From a candidate division TA06 bacterium SM23_40 (GTDB lineage: Bacteria; LJUI01; SM1-40): a stretch of DNA of 30,138 nucleotides. Both the position numbers and the translations under genes were made by a program. Below are positions 1 to 7,763 of this stretch, piece after piece. The stretch is from assembly GCA_001303705.1 (NCBI GenBank), contig LJUI01000015.1, forward strand, positions 1 to 30,138, read 5' to 3'. Below the pieces are notes generated by a model. The model made no database searches, was not told the DNA's origin, and worked only from the letters and a program-made list of their open reading frames with translations. Each line of letters begins with the position of its first letter. Positions within the stretch are counted from its first letter, which is position 1.

Positions 1-182
1 ACTGAGAAGAGCGGGCCCCTTAAACGTGGCCTCGAGACCTGAACAGTGAGTATCTCCGGCATTTGCCCGAACTAATGGATCCCCGAATTCCTGGTGGACA
101 GGACAGAGGGGATGATGTATTCTTGGGGCCAACCGGAAACCTAAGTGGGGCAGGAGATTGTTCATTATCTGAGAACGTGAGC
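1..182. other. Non-coding leader before tRNA-Sec
   Basis: I see no convincing coding frame on either strand here. A promoter for the tRNA is expected close to its 5' end. The AT-richest stretch, around 160-170, could hold a -10 element, but no matching -35 is evident. The gene upstream of the window cannot be inferred. Confidence 0.4.
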
Positions 183-278
183 GGAAGCGGATAGGGGCTG
201 GTGTCCCTGCTGGACTTCAAATCCAGTTGTCCCGGTCGGTGCCGGGATGGTAGGTTCGATTCCTACACGCTTCCGCCA
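183..278 (+). tRNA. selC: tRNA-Sec, anticodon TCA, CCA encoded
   Basis: This is the selenocysteine tRNA that decodes UGA. The acceptor stem pairs 183-189 with 268-274, followed by discriminator G275 and encoded CCA 276-278. The D stem is six pairs (193-198 with 203-208) around a four-base loop, a tRNA-Sec hallmark. The anticodon stem is 210-214 with 222-226 and the loop 215-221 carries TCA at 217-219. A long variable arm pairs 230-235 with 242-247. The T stem is 250-254 with 262-266. The 96-nt length is much longer than an ordinary tRNA. The eighth acceptor position appears as a G190/A267 mismatch instead of a pair. It lies 148 nt upstream of selD, a functional pairing. Confidence 0.96.
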
Positions 279-295
279 TTCTGACTGGAAATGAG

Positions 296-310
296 CCCCC
301 GCTCCGGGGG
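296..310 (+). terminator. GC hairpin after tRNA-Sec
   Basis: A perfect six-pair hairpin, CCCCCG at 296-301 with CGGGGG at 305-310 and a three-base loop, begins 18 nt after the tRNA CCA end. There is no following T run. It could be a processing or partial termination signal between tRNA-Sec and selD, but it may only be a GC-rich stem. Confidence 0.3.
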
Positions 311-426
311 ACAGGAGGCCCTGCGGGGCGGCAAAGGGCAGTGGCACGCATCTGACAGGTATCCGATGGGTATCAGACAGATATCGGAACGGTGAAGACC
401 ATGGATCAGCAGAAACGGAGGGCGTA

Positions 427-1470
427 ATGTCCCGAGTGCGCCTCACTCAGCTCGTCACGTGTGCGGGGTGAGCATCGAAAGTAGGTCTACAAGACCTCGT
501 GCAGGTTCTGCACGACATGCCTACTTCGGACGATCCGCACGTCATCGTCAGTTTCGATATGGTCGATGATGCCGGCGTGTACGAGCTCGACGACGGGACG
601 ATGCTCGTTCAGACCGTCGACTTCTTCACGCCGATCGTCGACGATCCATACACGTTCGGCCGGGTCGCGGCCGTGAACGCGCTGAGCGATGTCTATGCCA
701 TGGGAGGGGTGCCGAAGACCGCACTCAATATCGTCTGTTTCCCGGTGAAGACACTCGATCTGGCGATCCTCGGCGCGATCCTGAGGGGTGGAGCTGAGGT
801 GCTGGCCAGGGCCGGGGTGGCCCTGCTCGGGGGACATACCATTGAGGATGCCGAACCCAAGTACGGGCTCTCCGTTACCGGGATAGTAGAAGCGGAGGAG
901 ATGGTGACGAGCGCCGGGGTAAGGCCCGGCGACAAGCTCGTCCTTACCAAGCCGCTCGGCTCCGGCGTCATCACCACCGCGATGAGAACAGACCAGGCTC
1001 CTGAAGGAGCGGGCGAGAGGGTGATAGCCATGATGCTCGAGCTCAACCGGTCTGCCTCAGAGGCGATGTGTGCAGTCGGCGTCGATGCATGCACTGATAT
1101 CACTGGATTCGGACTGCTGGGGCATGCTCACGAGATGGCCCTTGTGAGCGGCGTGGGTCTCCGATTCTTCATGAACGCCATACCGCTCATCTCAGGCGCG
1201 AGGGAGTGTGCGGAACAGGGTTCTGTGCCCGGAGGGTCGGAGGCGAACAGGCTCTACGTAATGCCCTATCTGAAAATAGGAGAGGGGATATCCGAGATCG
1301 ATGTCGTGCTCCTCGCCGATGCCCAGACGTCAGGTGGCCTTCTCATCGCGGTCCCGCCGGAGCGGGAACAGGACCTGCTGGACGAGTTGCGGGCGCGAGA
1401 TGTCCATGCGGCAGTGACAATAGGAGAGGTGGTCGAGGGGAGGGTGGGGGAGATGGAGCTCGTCGCCTGA
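427..1470 (+). CDS. selD: Selenide, water dikinase, itself a selenoprotein (Sec15)
   Basis: SelD makes selenophosphate from selenide and ATP, the selenium donor for Sec-tRNA synthesis. An open frame without readthrough would start only at GTG 499, lacking the N-terminal catalytic motif. Reading the in-frame TGA at 469-471 as Sec extends it to ATG 427, which has GGAGG at 417-421. The product is then 347 residues, the length of E. coli SelD. The N-terminus reads TCAGUASK, placing Sec15 and Lys18 where E. coli has catalytic Cys17 and Lys20. Other family motifs are VDFFTPIVDDP, GGHTIEDAEP, DITGFGLLGH and DAQTSGGLL. Neighbours are tRNA-Sec upstream and a second Sec gene downstream. Candidate SECIS hairpins follow the UGA. 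Automatic callers would probably truncate it at 499 or call it broken. Identification is very secure; Sec decoding is inferred. Confidence 0.96.
481..515 (+). promoter_or_regulatory. Candidate bacterial SECIS hairpins in selD
   Basis: Two hairpin options lie just after the UGA at 469-471. The first, 481-490, has a four-pair stem GTAG/CTAC whose apex GTAGGTCTAC closely resembles the E. coli fdhF SECIS apex, including GGTC; its first loop-region G is 12 nt past the UGA. A competing fold pairs 483-488 with 492-497. The second option, 497-504 with 508-515, is an eight-pair perfect stem with apex GCAGGTTCTGC, also fdhF-like, with its loop about 33 nt past the UGA. SelB binds such a loop to deliver Sec-tRNA. 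Which fold is used cannot be decided by eye. Confidence 0.6.
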
Positions 1471-1490
1471 TGGAGTGAGCAGATCGAGTC

Positions 1491-1515
1491 GCGCCGGGAC
1501 TTCGCGGCGCCCGGC
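1491..1515 (+). terminator. GC-rich hairpin after selD
   Basis: About 20 nt after the selD stop, GCGCCG (1491-1496) can pair with CGGCGC (1505-1510), or GCCGGG (1493-1498) with CCCGGC (1510-1515). No T tract follows. It may attenuate transcription ahead of the separate promoter at 1609. Confidence 0.3.
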
Positions 1516-1608
1516 ATATGGGCTGGGCACATGGGCTGGACAACGGGGAAACACAGGTCCTGGGGGCAGTGGCGGCGGGGGTCCGGCCTGCGGGAGCGGC
1601 GAAAACCA

Positions 1609-1638
1609 TTGACATCGCGGGTCGATTTCGGATATAGT
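1609..1638 (+). promoter_or_regulatory. Sigma70-type promoter for the selenoprotein gene
   Basis: A consensus -35 TTGACA at 1609-1614 and a -10 TATAGT at 1633-1638 are separated by 18 bp, about 128 bp upstream of ATG 1766. The rest of the 295-bp gap after selD shows no other supported element besides the hairpin at 1491. This suggests the selenoprotein has its own transcript. Confidence 0.65.
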
Positions 1639-1765
1639 ACTAGTCTATCCATCAGGAGCGGCCGAACCGACGCTGTGGGGAGCGGAGGCCGCTTTTGGCT
1701 GATGGGCTGCCGATTTGCGGAGCCGAACGGCGACAGAACCGATCCTGAAGGAAGTGGGCGCATCG

Positions 1766-3964
1766 ATGGACCGAGGTTGGCTGAAGATATCACGTTGGAG
1801 CTTTGCTGCAGCGAGCGGTGCCCGAGGCCCGCTGGTCGCCGGCCTTGTTGCGCTGGCCGTCTGTACAGTCGGGGCGTCGGACGCGGCTGCAGCCGACCGA
1901 GTCGTTCTGGCCGAGCTCTTCACCAACTATGCGTGAACGGGTTGCACTACCGCCAACAGGGTGTTGGACGACGTCATTGTTTCACTCGACTCGGTCTTCG
2001 CGGTCGTCAGGTACCACACCTGGTGGCCGAGCGCGAATGATCCGTTCTATCTGGCCAACATCGAGGAAAACACGGTCAGGACGCGCTATTATCAGCCAGA
2101 TACTGCGCATTACGTGCCTCGTCTGTTCATCGACGGCCTGATCGATGGGGAGTTCAGCGGGCCGTGGGAGGAGCTGATCGCGGCGCGTGATACTGTTGGG
2201 AGCCCGCTCGAGCTGGTAGGAGAGGTCATGCCGAGCGGCGGCATCGATGTCGATGTCGTGCTCGTCGGGACGGAAGAACCGCTCGACCTGGAGGGGCCTC
2301 TTCGCATACGGTATGTCCTTACGGAGTCCGATGTCTATGTCGCCTCGCCGACAGGACCGCACTGGTATGACCAGGCGATGCGCGACATGGTGCCTGACGC
2401 GGAAGGTGTTGAACTCGAGATCGGGCTCGGGGATACGATCTACGAGAGCCGGACCTTTCCGGTAGACGAGGAGTGGGATATCGAGAACCTCGAGGTCGTT
2501 GTCTTCGTCCAGAGGGATGATTCTACAAAGGAGGTGCTCCAGGCCGGGAAGTGGCCCGTGCCGGCGGATGTTCCCAACCTGAGTATCGTGGATGTGGCTC
2601 TTCTCGATCCGATGGGCGACGGCGACGGGAGGGCGGAAGAGGGCGAGGAAGTTGAGCTCATACTGAGCCTTATTAACAGTGAGCCCTGGCTCGATGCGAC
2701 GGCCGTCACTGCCACACTTCGGGAGGCCGATGCGTCGCTCACGCTCGTCGATTCCACGGCTGACTTCGGGGCTGTCGCGGCAGGGGATACGGTCGACAAC
2801 GCGGGGTCCCCGATCACCCTCTCGGTCGCAGACTACCTCGTTCCTCACCGGGCCGTGTTTACGCTCCGAATAGAGGCTGAACCGGGGGGGTATGCGGCGG
2901 ATGACACATTCTCTCTCGTCATAGGTCATCCGCAGATCCTGGTCGTTGATGATGACGATGGGGCGACGTGCGAGACGTCATACTCCGACATTATGGCCGA
3001 GAGCCTCGATCTCTTCTTCGAGCAGTGGGAAGTCGCCGAGCAGGGGAGTCCGATGGAGTGGCTTCTCAACTCCGAGCTCGTCGTCTGGTTCACGGGCGAT
3101 GACTCGACCCAGACGCTCACTGCAGATGATCGCGAGCACCTCGGTGCCTTTCTCGACGGAGGGGGGAAGCTGTTCCTCGCCGGCCAGAACATCGGCCAGG
3201 ATATCGGGGATGAGCCGTTCTATCATGACTAGGATATCGGGGATGAGCCGTTCTATCATGACTACATCCATGCCACGTTCGTCGATTCGGCGACGAGTGA
3301 TATCGCCATCTTCGGCGTGGCGGGCGATCCGGTCTGGGGGGGTGGGATCATCATCAATCAGGCCCAGCAGTCGATGGACGTGGTGAGCGCTACCGAAGAC
3401 GCCGATTCGGTCCTCGTCTACCAGAATGGGGGCGTAGCCGGTATCACCTATGAGGGGGAGTACAGAGTCATCTACTTCGCGTTCGGCGTTGAGGGTGCGG
3501 ACGAATCGTCTCCTCTCGTCCTGCACCGGCACCAGGTGCTGTCGAAGGCCCTGGGCTGGCTCGGCCTTCCCGTGGAGGTGTCAGGAGGAGAGCCTGTTGG
3601 GCCGGAATCGGCGCTGCCGCTCTGCCTTGTCCATCAGAACTACCCGAATCCCTTCGCCGAGATGACATCGCTCAGCTATGTCCTCGGCGGAGGAGAGGGC
3701 TATCTGTCGGCCCGAGGCGTGTGGGACGGCTCCGGCGGGGGGCGCGATGCCTCATATCGGGACGCTCATGTGAAGCTTGCGATCTATAACATACAGGGGC
3801 AGCGTGTGCGACTCCTCGTCGATGAGCCGCAGGAGGATGGCCGGTATGCCGTGGGCTGGGACGGCAGGGATGAGCGGGGAGAGACGGTCTCTTCCGGTGT
3901 TTATTTCATGAGGCTCGATGCGCGCGGGGAGAGATCAGTCCGGAAGATGGTTCGGCTCAAGTGA
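1766..3964 (+). CDS. Secreted thioredoxin-fold selenoprotein (U-x-x-C), interrupted by an amber codon
   Basis: One frame runs from ATG 1766 to TGA 3964 across TGA 1934-1936 and TAG 3230-3232. Residues 1-43 resemble a signal peptide. The next segment, ELFTNYAUTGC, places Sec57 and Cys60 in a U-x-x-C arrangement, the selenium form of the thioredoxin CxxC. A later YVPRLFIDG stretch fits the cis-proline region of the fold. Residues about 270-385 form an acidic GDGDGRAEEGE-type beta domain. Residues about 388-600 look like a glutamine-amidotransferase-like alpha/beta domain starting LVVDDD. The end has YPNPF and a FlgD/T9SS-like Ig domain. It is likely an exported redox protein; the substrate is unknown. 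The amber codon comes from a 33-bp duplication, so the gene is a recent pseudogene, a variant or an assembly error. Sec reading is supported by the nearby tRNA-Sec and selD. Confidence 0.85.
1953..1967 (+). promoter_or_regulatory. Candidate SECIS hairpin after UGA 1934
   Basis: CCAAC at 1953-1957 pairs perfectly with GTTGG at 1963-1967 around loop AGGGT, with G as the second loop base. The first loop G lies 23 nt after the UGA. Stem size, loop and spacing fit the usual bacterial SECIS description. It sits inside the coding frame, as bacterial SECIS elements do. Confidence 0.55.
3199..3264 (+). repeat. Exact 33-bp tandem duplication creating TAG
   Basis: The 33-bp unit at 3199-3231 is repeated without any mismatch at 3232-3264. 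The length is a multiple of three, so the frame is kept, but the junction turns the GAC-TAC of the ancestral reading into GAC-TAG. Removing one copy restores an uninterrupted frame through the amidotransferase-like domain. Zero divergence points to a very recent slippage event or an assembly artefact. Confidence 0.97.
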
Positions 3965-3991
3965 CGCAGGGGAGCCGGCGGACGATATAAT
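3961..3991 (+). promoter_or_regulatory. Possible promoter upstream of the M28 peptidase
   Basis: A perfect -10 TATAAT at 3986-3991 lies in otherwise GC-rich DNA just after the stop codon. The best -35 match is weak (TGACGC at 3962-3967, 18-bp spacing). It could drive the peptidase gene 160 bp downstream. Confidence 0.4.
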
Positions 3992-4150
3992 CGACATTCA
4001 TGTTGGAGTTGGACGAATTGGTGTTCCTCCGGGAGCAGAACGAAAGCAAAGGGAATCGTCTACCTGCCGACGTGGCGCGGCGGATAGGACTCAGCGGTCC
4101 GGGAGTTGTGTTGGTTGTCTGAGGTGGTTTACAGGAAAGGGAGAGAGGCT

Positions 4151-6880
4151 ATGCGACGGTCATGGGTGAGCGCAGTATTCGAAACGGTGCATGCTCACAC
4201 CAAGGTGAAGGCGCGGCATGTCAGAGCGTTGCCGGTGGTGCTGGTCGCATCAGTGACGGCGATCGCCATCCTCGGTGCTGCGACCGTTTCGGCAGGTACG
4301 GGGATGCTCGCTTCGATCGAAGTTGGGGAAGACGGAATCGGCTCCCTCGGCTGGCTGGCCGACGAGCCGGTGGAGATCTACTACTGGACCCTGGAATATC
4401 TTCTTGTCGGCGCCGATGAAGGTACGGCGGAGAGGATCCGGGAGCGCGGGAACGAGGTCGAGGTTCTCGACCTCGTTCCGTGGAGTGAGCCGTACTATGT
4501 CATCTCGCGCCCGCAGGGTGAGCCACTCGGGGTGCTGCCTGCGGTGGGACTGGTGCTGTACCGCACGGAGCGCGAGGCAGTGGTGAAGGTGCAAGACGGA
4601 CTCGTCGAGGAATTCGGGGAGGCCGGATTCATGTTCGCCCGGATCTTCCAGCAGCCGCTGCCGTGGCCGCCGCGCCACGTTGAGCGGCTCGGCAGGATCG
4701 AGCAGTTCGGGCCCCTGGAGAGCGACACGCTGATAGCGCGTCTGGTCGGGGAGATCTCTGCCGATACCATCGAGGCGTATATCCAGCGGATGCAGGACTA
4801 CCAGACGAGGTACACCCCTACCGACTCGTGCTGGGCCTCGGCTCAGTGGATTCAGGATAAATTCCTCAGCTACGGGTATGTCGATGTCGAACTCGACTCG
4901 TTCTGGGTGAACTACAATCCGTGGTCGAGCTGGGCCGTCGATGTCGTGGCCGTCAAGTCCGGCACCCTCTACCCGACCAAGTACATCGTCATTGGAGGTC
5001 ACTACGACTCGGTCACCTATGGGTGGGAACCTGGTCCGTGGGAGTTTGCGCCCGGGGCCGACGACAACGCGACTGGTGCAGCCTCGACCATGGAGATCGC
5101 CAGGGCACTCGCCGATGAGGATATCGGCACCTCTGTCGTCTTCATCGCCTTCAGTGCCGAGGAGCAGGGCCTGTTCGGGAGCTGGCACTACGCCTCCTGG
5201 GCAGCGGGTATGGGCATGGACATCGTTCTGATGCTCAATATGGACATGACCGGTCGCTATGTGAGCGGGCCCAGATATGTCGACATGGGCGTCGGCCCGA
5301 CAGCCGAGGTCTTCGGAGAGCTCTGCGAGGCGATGGCCCTCGAGTACACGGACGCCATCCCTCTGGCAGGACCAGCCGGCGCGAACAGCGACCACTGGCC
5401 GTTCATTGCGAACGGCTTCGATGCGCTCATGCTCATCGAGAACGACTTCAACTACTTCGGCTGGCACTCGAACCATGACTCGCTCCACTATCTCGATATG
5501 ACGTATTGCCAGGACGTCGCGCAGACAGTTGTTGCCACGGCAGTAGCGCTCGGTGACGGGCGGGTCGGACTGGTCTCGGCATCTGATCACATGATCGACG
5601 AGGCAGTCGGCGACGGCGACGGGCGCGCCGAGCCGGGTGAGACGATCAATTTCATCGTCATCCTCGACAACGACGCGACGTGGACAGGGGCCACGAATGT
5701 CTCGGCCGTGCTGCGAACCGACGACCCGACGATCACGATCACTGACTCGATTGCCACATTCCCCGACATCCCGATCGGGGGTTCGGTCGATAACTCGCTC
5801 GATCCGTTTGTAGTGGAGATCGGTGCGAGCGATCCGCATATGGCCGAGTTCACGGTCGAGATCACGTCGACGCCTCCGAGCTTCGTGAGCGAACATACGC
5901 TAGAGGTCATCATCGGCCACCCCGCCATCATGGTCGTCGACGACGACGAGGGCGACGAGTACGAACATCGGTACCAGGCGGTACTCGGCGACTCGTTTGG
6001 GCTGTTTGTGGAGATCTGGGAGGTCGCGACCCAGGGATGCCCGGAGGATTGGCTCCTGAATGCTGAAGTCGTCATCTGGTACACGGGCGATGCGACCGAG
6101 AACACACTCACACCGGACGACATCACTGCGTTGAGCAACTTCCTCGATGGCGGAGGTAAGCTCTTCATCACGGGAGAGAACGTGGCTGAGGATCTGGATG
6201 GGTCCAACTTCCTCTCGGACTATCTGCACACCGCGCTCATCGATCCGAACTCGCCCGATTACTACATGGAGGGCGTGCCGGGTGACACGATCGGAGACGG
6301 TCTGCTCGTCATCGACGATACGCAGACGTCGATGGACATCATCTCTCCGGTCGGTGCGGATAGCGTACTCACCTATTCTTCGGGCGGCGCCGCGGCCGTG
6401 AGGTATGAGGGTGCGTACAAGGTCGTCTTCTTCGGATTCGGGTTCGAGTGGATCAATGACCAGGTCCCGACGTCCAGCCATCGCCACGAGGTGATGGCGA
6501 GAGTACTCAACTGGTTCGGCATGCCGGTGGTAGGAGTGAGCGACGGCGATGACGATGCCATCCAGAGGGATGCTGTCTTCTGGCTGGGGCAGAGTTATCC
6601 CAATCCTCTGCGCGGGTCGGCAGCGATCCGCTATGTCGTGCCCGGGGCGTCAGCGGCAGCAGGTGAGACCGCATCCGGGCAGCCGGTTACGCTGAAGGTG
6701 TACAACGTCCTGGGGCAGGTGGTGCGCACTCTTGTCGATCGGACTGAGGCGCCGGGTGACCACGTTGTAACCTGGGATCGGCGCGGTGACTCCGGCCGCG
6801 CGGTTGCACCGGGGATCTACTTCTATCGGCTCGAGGTTGGAGACGAGTCTGCGACACGCAAGGTTGTCGTGCTGAGATAG
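4151..6880 (+). CDS. Secreted M28-family zinc peptidase with sorting-type C-terminus
   Basis: The 909-residue product begins at ATG 4151, preceded by GGGAGAG. A long cationic signal sequence precedes a hydrophobic stretch (about residues 28-46). The M28 aminopeptidase-like domain covers about 245-480 with all expected metal and catalytic residues: His284 in GGHYDS, Asp304 in GADDN, Glu337-Glu338 in SAEEQG, Asp365 in NMDM and His439 in WHSNHDS. A GDGDGRAEPGE-type acidic beta domain starts near 480, an amidotransferase-like alpha/beta domain near 590, and a FlgD/T9SS-like Ig domain ends the protein after SYPNP near 816. The last three modules match those of the upstream selenoprotein, indicating domain shuffling or duplication. 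It probably cleaves peptides outside the cell or at the surface. The in-frame TTG 4106 is a less likely start. Confidence 0.93.
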   Translation: MRRSWVSAVFETVHAHTKVKARHVRALPVVLVASVTAIAILGAATVSAGTGMLASIEVGEDGIGSLGWLADEPVEIYYWTLEYLLVGADEGTAERIRERGNEVEVLDLVPWSEPYYVISRPQGEPLGVLPAVGLVLYRTEREAVVKVQDGLVEEFGEAGFMFARIFQQPLPWPPRHVERLGRIEQFGPLESDTLIARLVGEISADTIEAYIQRMQDYQTRYTPTDSCWASAQWIQDKFLSYGYVDVELDSFWVNYNPWSSWAVDVVAVKSGTLYPTKYIVIGGHYDSVTYGWEPGPWEFAPGADDNATGAASTMEIARALADEDIGTSVVFIAFSAEEQGLFGSWHYASWAAGMGMDIVLMLNMDMTGRYVSGPRYVDMGVGPTAEVFGELCEAMALEYTDAIPLAGPAGANSDHWPFIANGFDALMLIENDFNYFGWHSNHDSLHYLDMTYCQDVAQTVVATAVALGDGRVGLVSASDHMIDEAVGDGDGRAEPGETINFIVILDNDATWTGATNVSAVLRTDDPTITITDSIATFPDIPIGGSVDNSLDPFVVEIGASDPHMAEFTVEITSTPPSFVSEHTLEVIIGHPAIMVVDDDEGDEYEHRYQAVLGDSFGLFVEIWEVATQGCPEDWLLNAEVVIWYTGDATENTLTPDDITALSNFLDGGGKLFITGENVAEDLDGSNFLSDYLHTALIDPNSPDYYMEGVPGDTIGDGLLVIDDTQTSMDIISPVGADSVLTYSSGGAAAVRYEGAYKVVFFGFGFEWINDQVPTSSHRHEVMARVLNWFGMPVVGVSDGDDDAIQRDAVFWLGQSYPNPLRGSAAIRYVVPGASAAAGETASGQPVTLKVYNVLGQVVRTLVDRTEAPGDHVVTWDRRGDSGRAVAPGIYFYRLEVGDESATRKVVVLR

Positions 6881-7124
6881 TATCATATGGCCCTGTGAGG
6901 CAGCAGATCGAGGCTTTTCCGGCAGTCACGTGATGGCCTCCATGAGAAAGGGTCCACTCTTCACAGTGAGCTCACATAGCACGTGCCTTCCGTGGGGTCA
7001 GATGATAGGAACATAGGCAATCAGGGATGTGATGCGCGTCGACACAGGACTTGTTGTGTGAGAATCGTGGCTCCAGGGTGACGCCCCGAATGGACAAACA
7101 TGGGTGGTTCGCAAGGAGGGTTCG

Positions 7125-7763
7125 ATGTTAGCCAGCGGCAAAAGGTTGCAGGTGGACGTTGGGTGGAGGCGTACTATCAGCGGTGCGGCAGTGCTGGGGG
7201 TTCTTCTTACGTTCGCGGCAGGATGGGTCGTAGCAGGCGAGCCCGGCGACGGCGAAGAAGACAACCCGAAGGTGGAGTTGATAGACGCAGCGGATGCATG
7301 TGTCGTCTCTGACTTCACGATGGAGAATGTCGATGGTGAGCGGGTGTCGCTCGATGATCTGCTCGAAGATGGGGTCGTTCTCATCGATTTCTGGGCACTC
7401 TGGTGTCGGCCGTGCCTGAGGGAGCTCGACTACCTCAATGATTTCAATAACAAGCGTGGGAAAGATGGGTTCGCGGTAGTGACTGTCAATATCGACACTC
7501 CTGAGTCGATAAGTCGGGTGAAGAGCTACGTCCAGAGTCGGGGATATGGCTTTGAAGTCCTGCTCGACCCGGAGAAGGAGCTGTACTACGATCTGAATGT
7601 TCCTGCAATCCCGTACTCCGTTCTCATCGATAGGGAGGGGCGGATCCGGTCGGTGCACATAGGGTTTCAGCTGGGCGATGAGAAGATCATGGAGAGAGAG
7701 ATAGCGGCCCTGATTGAGGAGGGGGTGGCCAATGAAACGGGAGAGGAGACGAGTGGCGAGTAG
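7125..7763 (+). CDS. TlpA-like exported thioredoxin
   Basis: This 212-residue protein starts at ATG 7125, five bases after AAGGAGGG; the in-frame GTG 7104 lacks such a site. A hydrophobic segment at about 21-39 ending in AGE is a signal peptide or anchor. The thioredoxin fold begins with VVLIDFWALWCRPC, giving the redox pair Cys94 and Cys97, followed by VVTVNIDTPES and the cis-proline region VPAIPYSVLIDREG, as in TlpA/ResA. It would handle periplasmic disulfide or cytochrome thiols. The 3' end overlaps the next gene by 32 bp, implying translational coupling and a joint role with that envelope protein. The 244-bp gap upstream shows no clear promoter. Confidence 0.93.
   Translation: MLASGKRLQVDVGWRRTISGAAVLGVLLTFAAGWVVAGEPGDGEEDNPKVELIDAADACVVSDFTMENVDGERVSLDDLLEDGVVLIDFWALWCRPCLRELDYLNDFNNKRGKDGFAVVTVNIDTPESISRVKSYVQSRGYGFEVLLDPEKELYYDLNVPAIPYSVLIDREGRIRSVHIGFQLGDEKIMEREIAALIEEGVANETGEETSGE

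Noticed and set aside
499-1470. selD starting at GTG 499
   Set aside because: It would lack the catalytic N-terminal motif; ATG 427 with a ribosome site and UGA as Sec gives the normal length.
1982-2929. 315-residue antisense ORF over the selenoprotein gene
   Set aside because: No domain or start signal; the plus strand frame is coherent.
3230-3232. TAG read as pyrrolysine
   Set aside because: The codon is produced by an exact 33-bp duplication; nothing suggests pyrrolysine machinery, and no conserved role is visible at this site.
4250-5896. 548-residue antisense ORF over the M28 gene
   Set aside because: It is a shadow of the high-GC coding frame; the plus-strand product has full M28 motifs.
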